Source of the DNA: Enterococcus_K sp051713825
GTDB lineage: Bacteria; Bacillota; Bacilli; Lactobacillales; Enterococcaceae
Direction: 5' to 3'
NCBI RefSeq assembly: GCF_051713825.1
Contig: NZ_JBIOQR010000001.1
Coordinates: 2,542,001 to 2,606,000 of the forward strand
DNA: 64,000 bases
A model generated the notes under the pieces. It did not search any database. It was not told where the DNA came from and worked only from the letters and a program-made list of their open reading frames with translations. Shown here piece by piece: positions 45,788 through 54,606 of the stretch (the first letter of the stretch is position 1; each line of letters starts with the position of its first letter). The translations under genes and the position numbers were made by a program.

Positions 45788-45816
45788 TTGACTCAGCAAA
45801 AGGCTTCCTATAGACT
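45788..45816 (+). promoter_or_regulatory. Promoter of the alpha/beta hydrolase gene
   Basis: TTGACT (45788-45793), 17-base spacer, TAGACT (45811-45816), about 32 bases before the start at 45849. Confidence 0.6.
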
Positions 45817-45848
45817 AAAGGTAAAATGATGATTTGGAGGGAGTCTAT

Positions 45849-46484
45849 TTGAAAACTATTTTTTTGCATGGGTTGGGTCAAACAGCCGAAAGTTGGGCCG
45901 CTGTTCAACAAAATCTGCCAAGTGATTTTGAGAGTATTTATGTCGATCTTGGCAAATTAGTTCGTGGTGAAGACGTCACTTATGAGTCAATCTATACGAA
46001 GGTGTATATTGAGCTTGAAAAGATTGAGCCTCCGTTTGCGATCTGTGGTCTATCACTAGGTGGAATGATTGCTTTAAATTATGCGATTGATTTTCCAAAC
46101 AAAGTCTCAAAATTAATCCTGATAAGTACGCAATACAAAATTCCTCAAGTACTATTTTCGCTACAAAACCAAGTGTTTAAACTTTTACCTGCAAACTTTT
46201 TTCAAAAAATGAGTTTTTTAAAGGAAGAAGTATTGAGTTTAACACATTCGATGGAGACCCTTGACTTCTCCAATTACTTACGAACGATTAAGGCTGATAC
46301 ATTGATTATCTATGGTCAAAAAGATCAGCCCAATAAAGCAGCTGCATACGAGCTTCGCCAAAAGATTACTACAAGCTCTTTAACGATGATTGGCGATGTA
46401 GGTCATGAAGTGAATAAAGAGGCGCCCGTTCAACTAGCAACCTGTATTGCCGACCATCTTAAAGTAAGTAGGAACGATTTGTAA
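45849..46484 (+). CDS. Alpha/beta hydrolase
   Basis: A 211-residue hydrolase. The oxyanion strand FLHGLGQTAESW, nucleophile elbow GLSLGG, an Asp in IYGQKDQPN and a His in GDVGHEVN form a complete catalytic triad. Substrate unknown. GGAGGGA is spaced for TTG 45849; the frame itself opens at TTG 45834, which overlaps the ribosome site. Divergent from the merR-type operon, so a shared stimulus is possible. Confidence 0.88.
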   Translation: MKTIFLHGLGQTAESWAAVQQNLPSDFESIYVDLGKLVRGEDVTYESIYTKVYIELEKIEPPFAICGLSLGGMIALNYAIDFPNKVSKLILISTQYKIPQVLFSLQNQVFKLLPANFFQKMSFLKEEVLSLTHSMETLDFSNYLRTIKADTLIIYGQKDQPNKAAAYELRQKITTSSLTMIGDVGHEVNKEAPVQLATCIADHLKVSRNDL

Positions 46485-46533
46485 CTAAATGAAGAAGCAA
46501 GGAGCCACGCTCCTTGCTTCTTCATTTAGTTAC
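46481..46533. terminator. 25-bp hairpin terminator covering both convergent stop codons
   Basis: A perfect 25-bp stem (46481-46505 with 46509-46533, loop CAC). The stop codons of the hydrolase (46482-46484) and of the activase-like gene (46530-46532) lie at the two feet of the stem. Confidence 0.9.
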
Positions 46534-49500
46534 TTGACTTTTTCTTTGTCTAACATTTTATTGGCAGTGGCCATCATCAAACGAATTCGATTTAATTGAT
46601 TGACTAAGGAAACTCCTGGGTCGTAATCAATTGCTGCGATGTTTGCTTTAGGATATTGATGACGCAATTCTTTAATGACACCTTTTCCGACTACGTGATT
46701 AGGCAGACAGCCAAATGGTTGCATACAAACAATATTATTCACATCGGCTTTTAAAAGCTCAATCATCTCACCAGTTAAGAACCAGCCTTCACCTGTATGA
46801 TTTCCGATAGAAAGAATTTTTTCAGCATCTTCGGCCATGTCATAAATAGAGTTGATCCCATCAAATCGCTTCGATTTTCTGAGCGCTTTATCCATTGGTT
46901 TTTCAACCATTTCAATCAGTCGAATGGCAAATTGTGCAACTAGCTTACTTTGTTTAGACATGCCTAAATTATCGTATTTCCAAATTTGATTGTACAAAGA
47001 GTAGTTCATAAAGCCAACAATATCAGGAACAATTGCTTCAGCCCCTTCCGCTTCAAGTAAGCGAACGATATCGTTATTGGCAGTAGGTGAATATTTTACT
47101 AGAATCTCACCGACAACACCAACTTTTGGTTTGACTTCATCAGACAATGGTATCTCATCAAATTCGCGGACAATTTTTTTCATATTTCTGTTAAAAGCCG
47201 TCAGTGAACCACTCCGAATGTTGGGTTCAATTCGTTTAATCCACTGATCATGTAAGGCATCAATCACCCCTGGCTCTAATTCATAAGGACGTGTTCGATA
47301 GACGACACGTTCGAACAAATCACCATAAAGAAAAGCGACAGCGACACGTTTTAACATTGGCAAAGTAAATTTGAACCCAGGATTAGATTCAACCCCTTTG
47401 TTCCCCATCGAAATAGAAACAACCGGCACTTTATCAAACCCAGCATCATTAAGTGCTTTTCTAAGGAGTGGGATGTAGTTAGTTGCTCGACAGCCACCCC
47501 CTGTTTGCGTCATCATGACACTCGTGTTTTCAACATCATATTCGCCACTTTGAAGGGCCTCAACCAATTGTCCAATCGAAATAATTGCTGGATAGCAGGC
47601 GTCATTATTGACGTATTTTAACCCGATGTCAACTGCTTGATTATCTTTTGCAGGCAGACAAACGACATTGTATCCAGATGCTTGCAGAGCCACATCAACT
47701 AAACCACTTTGATGAATCGGGCTTAGCATCGGTAAAAGAAGCGTATGTTTTTCCTTCATTTCTTTGGTAAAAATAATTTTTTCAGGTTCTTCATAGCGCT
47801 GAACAGGTTCGAAGTTCATTTTTTCTCGCTCTCCGACAGCTGCTTTTAATGAGCGCAAACGAATCCGAATCGCTCCTAAGTTTGACCCTTCATCAATTTT
47901 TAGCACGGTATAGATTTTCCCGTACTGGTCCATGATTTCTTCCACTTGATCAGTTGTTACGGCATCAATCCCACAGCCAAACGAGTTCAGCTGAACAAGC
48001 TCTAAGTTTTTCGATTTGGCTACAACGCGTGCGGCCGCATATAGACGAGAATGGTAGACCCACTGATTAACCACACGCAGGTTGCCAACGTCACTTAAAT
48101 GAGAAATGCTATCTTCTGTTAAGACATGGAAGCCTTCTTGTGTGATGACTTCAGCAATCCCATGATTAATCTCAGGATCCAAATGGTATGGACGACCAGA
48201 GATAACAATTCCACGTTGCCTCTTTTGATTCAGCATCATCAAGGTTTCTTCACCTTTTTGCTGAATATCTTGTTTAAAGGCATCTAATTCTTCAAAGCCA
48301 TGACGAAGCGCTTTGGCTATATCACCTTCTGAAATCCCTAAATCTGCAAAGGTTTTGGTTAATACACCAACCATGGATTCTTCATTCGCTAAGTTTAAGA
48401 ACGGATTCCGATAGTCAACCTTTCCTTCGCGGATATCATCCACATTGTTTCTCAAGACATCTGGATAGCTTTGAACAATCGGACAGTTAAAATGATTTTC
48501 AGCACCAGCTGACTCTTGACGTTCAAAAATAATCCCTGGGTAAAAAATCTTAGGTACCCCAGAATCAATCAGTGCTTGAATATGTCCGTGTGCAATTTTA
48601 GCTGGATAACAGGCTGTATCACTAGGAATCGTATCCATACCTTGTTCATATAAATCTTTATTGGAGCGTGGTGACAATTCTACTCTGAAACCTAATTCGG
48701 TAAAGAAGGTATGCCATAATGGATAGTTTTCGTACATATTTAAGACTCGTGGGATTCCAATAGAGCCACGAACAGCGTCTTTTTTACGAAGCGCGCGATA
48801 TTTAAATAAACGACGGTATTTATAATCCACTAAGTTGACTTTTCGTTCTTCACGTTTAATTTTGATACGTGCCCCACGTTCACAACGATTTCCTGTAACA
48901 AATTGACGTCCATCTGAAAAGACCGTCACCGTTAACATACAGTTATTTTCGCAAAGGCCGCAGTGTGTAAATTCTTTTTCAGAAGTAAATTCATCTAGTT
49001 CTTTTAAGGAAAGTGTTGTTGTTTCTTCGCCTAGTTGATAGTCCTCTAACGCAATTAATGAGGCACCGTATGCCCCCATCAAACCAGCAATTGAAGGACG
49101 AACCACTTCACGTTCACTAATTTGCTCAAATGCTCTTAAAACAGCCTCGTTGTAGAAAGTTCCGCCTTGGCAGACAATCTTTTTCCCAAGCTCTTCAGGC
49201 CGACGAATTTTGATAACTTTATAAATCGCATTCTTAATCACTGAGTAGGAAAGCCCCGCTGAGATATCGCCAACAGATGCTCCCTCTTTTTGAACTTGTT
49301 TGACTTTAGAATTCATAAAGACAGTACAACGAGAACCCAAATCAACGGGTTTGCGTGACTCTAAGGCCGCTAACGCAAAATCTTTGACGTCATATTTTAA
49401 TGATTTTGCGAAGGTTTCAATAAACGAACCACAGCCAGAAGAACAAGCTTCATTTAATTGGATAGAAGAAAGAACACCATCTTTAATTGTCATAGCCTTC

Positions 49501-50771
49501 ATGTCTTGACCACCAATATCTAAAATGAAGTCAACACCAGGTTGGAAATGGTTGGCTGCTTTATAATGAGCCATCGTTTCGACTTCACCTATATCAACCT
49601 TCAAAGCATTTTTGATTAAATGCTCGCCATATCCTGTAACTGCTGCTTTCCCAATAAAGGTATCTTTGGGCATTTTTTTGTATAAATCTTTTAACACACT
49701 CATGGTTGTTTCAAGTGGCTGTCCTTGATTGTTACCATAAAATGAAAAGAGAATATTGGCATCCTCATCAATTAAGGTCACTTTGGTGGTTGTAGAGCCT
49801 GCATCAATTCCTAAAAAAGTCACACCAGTATGTAAGGCGAGATCTTTTTCACTTGCTTGAGCGCGGTTATGACGTGCTCGAAACTCTGCCAGTTCTTCAT
49901 CATTATGGAATAAAGGTTCTAAAGTATCAGAAGGACTTAATTGTTCACGGTCCCCATTTAATAGATTATCTAACAAACTTGCCAATGTGTTTTCTTCAGC
50001 CGATTCTGAGTAAAGAGCCGCACCCATCGCCACAAAGAGTTGAGGGTTTTCTGGGAAAATCACATTTTCTGGTTTAATATCTAGCGTTTCAATGAATCGT
50101 TTACGCAACTCAGACATAAAGAAAAGTGGTCCGCCTAAAAAGGCAACCTTCCCTTTAATTTTACGTCCAGCGGCAAGACCTGCAATGGTTTGATTGACGA
50201 CCGCTTGGAAAATACTCGCTGAGATGTCTTCTTTTGCCGCGCCTTCATTAATTAAGGGTTGGACATCCGTTTTGGCAAATACGCCACAGCGTGAGGCAAT
50301 CGGATAGAGATTCTGGTAGTTTTTAGCGAGTTCATTGACTCCATTGGCATCTGTTTTAAGTAAGGCTGCCATTTGATCAATAAAGGCGCCTGTTCCACCT
50401 GCACAGCTTCCGTTCATTCGCTGTTCAAGGGCCCCTTCAAAAAAGGTGATCTTGGCGTCCTCGCCCCCTAATTCAATCGCGACATCTGTTTCTGGTATCA
50501 TTTCTTCTACCGTTTTTGTACAGGCGATGACTTCTTGGACAAAAGGAATATCTAGCACGTCAGCTAATCCCATACCGCCAGAACCTGTGATATTCATTGT
50601 TAATGTTTGGTTTTTAATAAGTGTTTGTGCTTCTTTTAGGACGCGCTCAGTTGCTGCTTTGACGTCTGAATAATGCCGCTCGTACTTTGCAAAGACGGTT
50701 GCATTCTTTTCGTTTAGAATAACCAGTTTTACAGTAGTTGAACCGACATCGATCCCTGCTCGTAATGTCAT
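46530..50771 (-). CDS. 2-hydroxyacyl-CoA dehydratase activase-like protein, large
   Basis: A 1413-residue protein. Two BadF/BadG/BcrA/BcrD-type ATPase domains (about 4-270 and 315-590, each with D-G-ST-K: GIDVGSTTVK and GIDAGSTTTK), a DUF2229 region (about 650-900) and a C-terminal HgdB-like region (about 1020-1413). Cys123 (MNGSCAGGTG) and Cys162 (ASRCGVF) match the two Cys that hold the 4Fe-4S cluster of HgdC-type archerases; the second domain has NEACSSGCGSF and LGSRCTVF. CGLCENNC (about 606) suggests another cluster. No dehydratase genes are adjacent. The true substrate is unknown. Divergent from a TetR regulator. Confidence 0.88.
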   Translation of the reverse strand: MTLRAGIDVGSTTVKLVILNEKNATVFAKYERHYSDVKAATERVLKEAQTLIKNQTLTMNITGSGGMGLADVLDIPFVQEVIACTKTVEEMIPETDVAIELGGEDAKITFFEGALEQRMNGSCAGGTGAFIDQMAALLKTDANGVNELAKNYQNLYPIASRCGVFAKTDVQPLINEGAAKEDISASIFQAVVNQTIAGLAAGRKIKGKVAFLGGPLFFMSELRKRFIETLDIKPENVIFPENPQLFVAMGAALYSESAEENTLASLLDNLLNGDREQLSPSDTLEPLFHNDEELAEFRARHNRAQASEKDLALHTGVTFLGIDAGSTTTKVTLIDEDANILFSFYGNNQGQPLETTMSVLKDLYKKMPKDTFIGKAAVTGYGEHLIKNALKVDIGEVETMAHYKAANHFQPGVDFILDIGGQDMKAMTIKDGVLSSIQLNEACSSGCGSFIETFAKSLKYDVKDFALAALESRKPVDLGSRCTVFMNSKVKQVQKEGASVGDISAGLSYSVIKNAIYKVIKIRRPEELGKKIVCQGGTFYNEAVLRAFEQISEREVVRPSIAGLMGAYGASLIALEDYQLGEETTTLSLKELDEFTSEKEFTHCGLCENNCMLTVTVFSDGRQFVTGNRCERGARIKIKREERKVNLVDYKYRRLFKYRALRKKDAVRGSIGIPRVLNMYENYPLWHTFFTELGFRVELSPRSNKDLYEQGMDTIPSDTACYPAKIAHGHIQALIDSGVPKIFYPGIIFERQESAGAENHFNCPIVQSYPDVLRNNVDDIREGKVDYRNPFLNLANEESMVGVLTKTFADLGISEGDIAKALRHGFEELDAFKQDIQQKGEETLMMLNQKRQRGIVISGRPYHLDPEINHGIAEVITQEGFHVLTEDSISHLSDVGNLRVVNQWVYHSRLYAAARVVAKSKNLELVQLNSFGCGIDAVTTDQVEEIMDQYGKIYTVLKIDEGSNLGAIRIRLRSLKAAVGEREKMNFEPVQRYEEPEKIIFTKEMKEKHTLLLPMLSPIHQSGLVDVALQASGYNVVCLPAKDNQAVDIGLKYVNNDACYPAIISIGQLVEALQSGEYDVENTSVMMTQTGGGCRATNYIPLLRKALNDAGFDKVPVVSISMGNKGVESNPGFKFTLPMLKRVAVAFLYGDLFERVVYRTRPYELEPGVIDALHDQWIKRIEPNIRSGSLTAFNRNMKKIVREFDEIPLSDEVKPKVGVVGEILVKYSPTANNDIVRLLEAEGAEAIVPDIVGFMNYSLYNQIWKYDNLGMSKQSKLVAQFAIRLIEMVEKPMDKALRKSKRFDGINSIYDMAEDAEKILSIGNHTGEGWFLTGEMIELLKADVNNIVCMQPFGCLPNHVVGKGVIKELRHQYPKANIAAIDYDPGVSLVNQLNRIRLMMATANKMLDKEKVK

Positions 50772-50805
50772 ATTCTTCCCCTACTTCCTTTTTTTCGACA
50801 GATTG

Positions 50806-50846
50806 TTGATTATCTAACAAAGTGTCTGATATACTACTAGTGTATA
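50806..50846 (+). promoter_or_regulatory. tetR-type promoter and overlapping operator dyad
   Basis: TTGATT (50806-50811), 18-base spacer, extended -10 TGATATACT (50827-50835). The dyad TATAC-N7-GTATA (50830-50846), with ACTAGT near its centre, covers the -10, as expected for TetR autorepression and control of the divergent activase-like gene. Confidence 0.55.
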
Positions 50847-50952
50847 TTTTATTGAGAAATCAAGAAAAATTCAATAAGCAATTCAAGCTGTTTTGTGAGA
50901 TAAACAACAGAACGCTTGTAATTGTTGCTTGATTTGTTAGGAGGTTCACAAC

Positions 50953-51558
50953 TTGAAGAAAACAGACTTGCGAGTGATACGAACTAAAAAGATGATTGTG
51001 GATGCATTTATCCATTTAGTTGAGGAAAAAGGTTATGAAAACGTGACGATTCAAGATATCGCAGATGAGGCAATGATTAATCGGGCTACTTTTTATTCAC
51101 ATTTTAAAGATAAACCTGATTTATATGACCGAATTTTCGATTTGTCAGTGTCCGCATTTACCTCTGTTTTGGATCCAGAGCAGCTAGTTGAAGGAAATAA
51201 ATTACAGATTAAAAAGGTTGAATTTGTTTTAACAGGCATCTATATGAAAATTCATGAGAATAAAAAATTCTTTTTGACAATTATGGATGGTTCTTCCAAT
51301 GAACTTCTTCGTCAAAAGCTAGCGGATATTCTGAATGACAAATACGAACATATCTTTAGCCAGCTGAAAATCACCGAAAATGAGATTGAAGTCCCTATCG
51401 ACTTTATTATTGAGTATATGACGTCGATTTTTATTGGGACACTTCACTGGTGGATTACAAGTGACACAGATATGACACCGAATCACTTAGCGCGATTAGT
51501 GATTAAGCTTGTCGGAAATGGTCATTTGACTGTTTTAGGAATTGATGTAGAAAAGTAA
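50953..51558 (+). CDS. TetR family transcriptional regulator
   Basis: A 201-residue regulator. The N-terminal helix-turn-helix (VTIQDIADEAMINRATFYSH) is typical TetR; the ligand domain resembles the TetR_C subgroup found in Firmicutes (SNELLRQKLADIL). Starts at TTG, eight bases after GGAGG. It is divergent from the activase-like gene, with a dyad in between, so it likely controls it (inference). Confidence 0.9.
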   Translation: MKKTDLRVIRTKKMIVDAFIHLVEEKGYENVTIQDIADEAMINRATFYSHFKDKPDLYDRIFDLSVSAFTSVLDPEQLVEGNKLQIKKVEFVLTGIYMKIHENKKFFLTIMDGSSNELLRQKLADILNDKYEHIFSQLKITENEIEVPIDFIIEYMTSIFIGTLHWWITSDTDMTPNHLARLVIKLVGNGHLTVLGIDVEK

Positions 51559-51565
51559 GCGATAG

Positions 51566-51608
51566 AAAAGAAGAGCACGTGGTCAGACTAGTCCACGTCT
51601 CTTCTTTT
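51566..51608 (+). terminator. Terminator after the tetR-type gene
   Basis: AAAAGAAGAGCACGTGG pairs with CCACGTCTCTTCTTTT (one unpaired base), followed by TT. Confidence 0.8.
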
Positions 51609-51763
51609 TTGACTGGTTTAGCTAGCTAATTTTTTTATTTTTTGTAATGTTATCTTTTTAGTTAGGGGGATATTGGAGAGAGTTATGTACGTGTTATTTA
51701 AAGTCTAACGCATAGATAAAGTAACCCAATCGCTTTTTTTGTGTGCGAAAAAGGGCAAAAAAA

Positions 51764-51785
51764 AACCGAATCATTTGATTCGGTT
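51764..51785 (-). terminator. Terminator after the tRNA pair
   Basis: AACCGAATCA (51764-51773) pairs perfectly with TGATTCGGTT (51776-51785). On the minus strand a run of T follows (51757-51763), just after tRNA-Gln. Confidence 0.85.
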
Positions 51786-51790
51786 AAAAA

Positions 51791-51862
51791 CTGGGGTAGC
51801 TGGATTCGAACCAACGCATGAGGGAGTCAAAGTCCCTTGCCTTACCGCTTGGCTATACCCCA
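51791..51862 (-). tRNA. tRNA-Gln (UUG)
   Basis: The 72-base minus-strand sequence folds as a cloverleaf: acceptor TGGGGTA/TACCCCA, anticodon loop with TTG flanked by GGGAC...CTCCC, T-loop GGTTCGAATCC. CCA is not encoded. Followed by a terminator. Confidence 0.95.
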
Positions 51863-51863
51863 A

Positions 51864-51947
51864 TGGTGGAGGAAAGTGGATTCGAACCACTGAACCCTAA
51901 GGAACGGATTTACAGTCCGTCGCGTTTAGCCACTTCGCTATTCCTCC
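51864..51947 (-). tRNA. tRNA-Tyr (GUA)
   Basis: Minus strand: acceptor GGAGGAA/TTTCCTCC, anticodon GTA in GACGGACTGTAAATCCGT, a class II variable arm, T-loop GGTTCGAATCC and an encoded 3' CCA (51864-51866). Transcribed before tRNA-Gln, with one base between. Confidence 0.95.
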
Positions 51948-52036
51948 AAAAGTCTAGTAAAAAACCTGACTTAGTTATAATACATAAAAATGCGTGTTAT
52001 TGCAAGAGGAAAATTCAAATTTTTTTAGTTATTTTT

Positions 52037-52270
52037 TTAATCGTGAAGATTCCATTGTCGAATCACTGACTCTAACGCTTCATCTAAAGTTTTTGTCACG
52101 CCTTGAGATTCGTTATCCATAAAAATTTCGAAATGTTTGGCATCGTTTGTTAGAACTTCCCCAATCATTTTTTTTCCAATAAATAATTGTGTCACATCAA
52201 TTGCTTGTCCATTGACATTTTTTGATGTTTCTTCAACACGTACTTCAATATCTTTATTTTTTTTTGACAT
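52037..52270 (-). CDS. DUF2969 family protein
   Basis: A 77-residue protein starting MSKKNKDIEVRVEET, with the core GEVLTNDAKHFEIF and a C-terminal SVIRQWNLHD; this matches DUF2969 of lactic acid bacteria. Function unknown. ATG 52268-52270 follows GAGGTGA; a longer open frame upstream runs through the repeat and is rejected. Confidence 0.85.
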   Translation of the reverse strand: MSKKNKDIEVRVEETSKNVNGQAIDVTQLFIGKKMIGEVLTNDAKHFEIFMDNESQGVTKTLDEALESVIRQWNLHD

Positions 52271-52383
52271 AATTTTCACCTCGATGCCTATTTTACCATA
52301 TTCCAGTCTATTTGTATCTGAGATGTTTTCACTCTGTAGTTTTTTATTGGAATGATTTGAGACAAAAATAAGATTGAGAATGA

Positions 52384-52413
52384 GGTTGGGACAGAAGTGT
52401 TTAACTCCGAGAA
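52384..52413 (-). repeat. Dispersed intergenic repeat, copy B (30-base part)
   Basis: The minus-strand sequence is identical over 30 bases to 62640-62669 (TTCTCGGAGTTAAACACTTC onward). It stops at the point where copies A and C carry CCGG and AGTACCTA. It abuts the terminator at 52422. Confidence 0.8.
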
Positions 52414-52421
52414 ATAAGAGC

Positions 52422-52452
52422 ATGGGACATAACGTTTTAAGTCATGTCCCAT
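52422..52452. terminator. Terminator, acuB-like gene (AGG-TGGGACA family)
   Basis: ATGGGACAT (52422-52430) pairs perfectly with ATGTCCCAT (52444-52452), with GAG/CTC extending the stem. On the minus strand it follows the stop of the CBS/ACT gene. Confidence 0.7.
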
Positions 52453-52468
52453 CCTCCTCTTCTATGTT

Positions 52469-53122
52469 TTAGTCCTGATTGTTGGTTAAAACGGCTTCAA
52501 GGACTTGGTAACCTGCATTTTGCAGTACCTGTTGAACTTTTTCTGTTTCTCTTGTTTGAATTTGCAATTCAACAATTGTTTCGAGTTCTTTTCTATTCAC
52601 AATAACCGTCAAAATACTGAAGTCATTGTCCGCAAGAAGCTTCGTTAAGTCTGCTAAGATTCCTTTGTGATCATCAGTAATCTGAATTTGAATGCGTGTC
52701 CCACCATCTTTGTAGCCAGTGATTTTTAAGAAAGCATCAAAGATATCATTGTTCGTAATGATTCCAACGAGATTTTCTTTTTGATCAACTACGGGAAGAA
52801 CACCGACATTATTTTTTCGCATCAAACTAATGCCTTCTTCTAATAAGGCTTCTGGCAAAACAGTTTGGACATTTTTGACCATGACATCAGCGACGGTCGT
52901 TTTGTTTAACAAATAGTTTGCTTCATAAACACTTAGGCTAGTGGCTTTAGAGGGTAAAGCTTCTTGAATCGTTCCCTCAGTAATCAAACCAACCAAACGT
53001 TCGTTTTCTACTACTGGTAATCGGTGGATGTCATTTTTTTTCATTAAGTCAACCGCATCAAAAATTTTTGTTTGAGGTCGCACTACAATTAAGTTTTTTG
53101 TCATAAAATCTTGAACGCTCAT
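52469..53122 (-). CDS. CBS/ACT domain protein, AcuB-like
   Basis: A 217-residue cytoplasmic protein: two CBS domains (3-60 and 75-135, VQDFMTKNLIVVRPQTKIFD and VADVMVKNVQTVLPEA) and a C-terminal ACT domain (140-215). CBS and ACT pairs bind nucleotides and amino acids. It is three bases after livF, so it is probably co-transcribed and may sense branched-chain amino acid or energy status (inference). Confidence 0.88.
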   Translation of the reverse strand: MSVQDFMTKNLIVVRPQTKIFDAVDLMKKNDIHRLPVVENERLVGLITEGTIQEALPSKATSLSVYEANYLLNKTTVADVMVKNVQTVLPEALLEEGISLMRKNNVGVLPVVDQKENLVGIITNNDIFDAFLKITGYKDGGTRIQIQITDDHKGILADLTKLLADNDFSILTVIVNRKELETIVELQIQTRETEKVQQVLQNAGYQVLEAVLTNNQD

Positions 53123-53125
53123 GAA

Positions 53126-53830
53126 TTACCCTCCTAAATAAGCTTTTTTGACTTCTTCGCTTTCTAATAGCTCTGCGCCTGTCCCCTCAAGAACTATTTT
53201 ACCTGTTTCCAATACATACCCTCTATCAGCAATTGAGAGGGCCATTTTGGCATTTTGTTCAATCAGTAGGACAGTTGTTCCTTGTTGTTGAATTTCTTGA
53301 ATGATGTTGAAAATCTCCTTGATAAAAATAGGAGCTAGCCCCATAGAAGGCTCATCAAGTAACAATAGCTTTGGCTTGGACATCAATGCCCGTCCCATTG
53401 CTAACATCTGTTGTTCTCCTCCAGAAAGTGTTGCTGCATCTTGAGACTTTCTTTCAGCTAAAATAGGGAACTTTTTAAAAATTTGGTCATAATCTGTTTT
53501 CATTTCTGAAGAATCTTTACGTAGGAAAGCCCCCATCTCAAGGTTCTCTTGCACAGTCAACCCTGCGAAAATATGACGCCCTTCTGGCACTTGCGAAAGT
53601 CCAGAGGCAACAATTTTTTGTGGAACAGTTTTATGAATTTCAGTTCCCTCAAATGTAATGCTACCGTTAGAAGGTCGAATCAGACCAGAAATTGTTCGTA
53701 GAATTGTGGTTTTTCCAGCACCATTTGCGCCGATTAAAGAGACAATCTCACCTTGTTTCACTTCAAAACTGACTTCACGAACCGCTTGAATCATTCCATA
53801 GTGAACCGATAAATTTTGAACACTTAACAT
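53126..53830 (-). CDS. livF: Branched-chain amino acid ABC transporter ATPase LivF
   Basis: A 234-residue ATPase with Walker A GANGAGKTT, signature LSGGEQQM and Walker B KLLLLDEPSMGLAP. The latter, with GLAP, is typical of LivF. Its ATG overlaps the livG stop by one base. Confidence 0.95.
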   Translation of the reverse strand: MLSVQNLSVHYGMIQAVREVSFEVKQGEIVSLIGANGAGKTTILRTISGLIRPSNGSITFEGTEIHKTVPQKIVASGLSQVPEGRHIFAGLTVQENLEMGAFLRKDSSEMKTDYDQIFKKFPILAERKSQDAATLSGGEQQMLAMGRALMSKPKLLLLDEPSMGLAPIFIKEIFNIIQEIQQQGTTVLLIEQNAKMALSIADRGYVLETGKIVLEGTGAELLESEEVKKAYLGG

Positions 53831-54606
53831 TACAGCTCACCTCCAAGATAGGCTTCAATTACTCGAGGATTATTTTTGATTTCTTCTGGTTGCCCCTCTG
53901 CAATTAAACGGCCATATTCTAATACATAAATTCGTTCACAGACCTCCATAACTAAACTCATGTCGTGTTCAATTAAAAGAATTGTAATCTGGAATTCTGC
54001 TTGAATTTTCCGAATTAAATCGGTCAATTCTGCCGTCTCTTGAGGATTCATTCCTGCTGCGGGTTCGTCCAAAAAGAGAATCTTTGGTTGGGTTGCTAGT
54101 GCTCGGACGATTTCCAACCGACGTTGTTCACCGTAGGGCAGGTTTTTAGCTAAGGTTTGGGCTTTATTTTCCATACTAAAAATTGCTAATAGCTCCATTA
54201 CTTTTTTCTGCATTTCTTCTTCTTTTTTATAAAAGCTTGGAAAACGAAGAATACTAGAAACTAAGCTCTCTTTATTTTTACTATTCATCGCGATTAGGAC
54301 ATTATCCATCACCGTTAAATCTTTAAAGAGACGAATATTTTGAAAAGTTCGACTCAAACCTAAATCGGCAATTTTATAAGGTTTTTGCCCATTCAAACGA
54401 TGTGTTTGTCCTAATGACTCAAAGAGAACGTCGCCTTCACTAGGTTCGTAAACGCCTGTTAAAAGATTGAATAAAGTTGTTTTTCCTGCACCATTTGGCC
54501 CAATTAAGCCAATTAGTTCATTTGATTCTAAATGTAAATTGACATTTGATACAGCCGCCAATCCACCAAAGTTTTTTGTTAAATTTTTAACGTCCAATAG
54601 AGGCAT
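53830..54606 (-). CDS. livG: Branched-chain amino acid ABC transporter ATPase LivG
   Basis: A 258-residue ATPase with Walker A GPNGAGKTT, the LivG-type LSRTFQNIRLF and YGEQRRLEIVRAL (a variant signature), Walker B ILFLDEPAAGMNP. ATG 54604-54606 has GGAGG eight bases ahead and overlaps the livM end by 20 bases; an extension of 11 codons inside livM is rejected. Confidence 0.95.
   Translation of the reverse strand: MPLLDVKNLTKNFGGLAAVSNVNLHLESNELIGLIGPNGAGKTTLFNLLTGVYEPSEGDVLFESLGQTHRLNGQKPYKIADLGLSRTFQNIRLFKDLTVMDNVLIAMNSKNKESLVSSILRFPSFYKKEEEMQKKVMELLAIFSMENKAQTLAKNLPYGEQRRLEIVRALATQPKILFLDEPAAGMNPQETAELTDLIRKIQAEFQITILLIEHDMSLVMEVCERIYVLEYGRLIAEGQPEEIKNNPRVIEAYLGGEL

Noticed and set aside
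51791..51947. Larger tRNA or rRNA cluster
   Set aside because: Only two tRNAs are present. A terminator follows directly, and DUF2969 lies on the other side.
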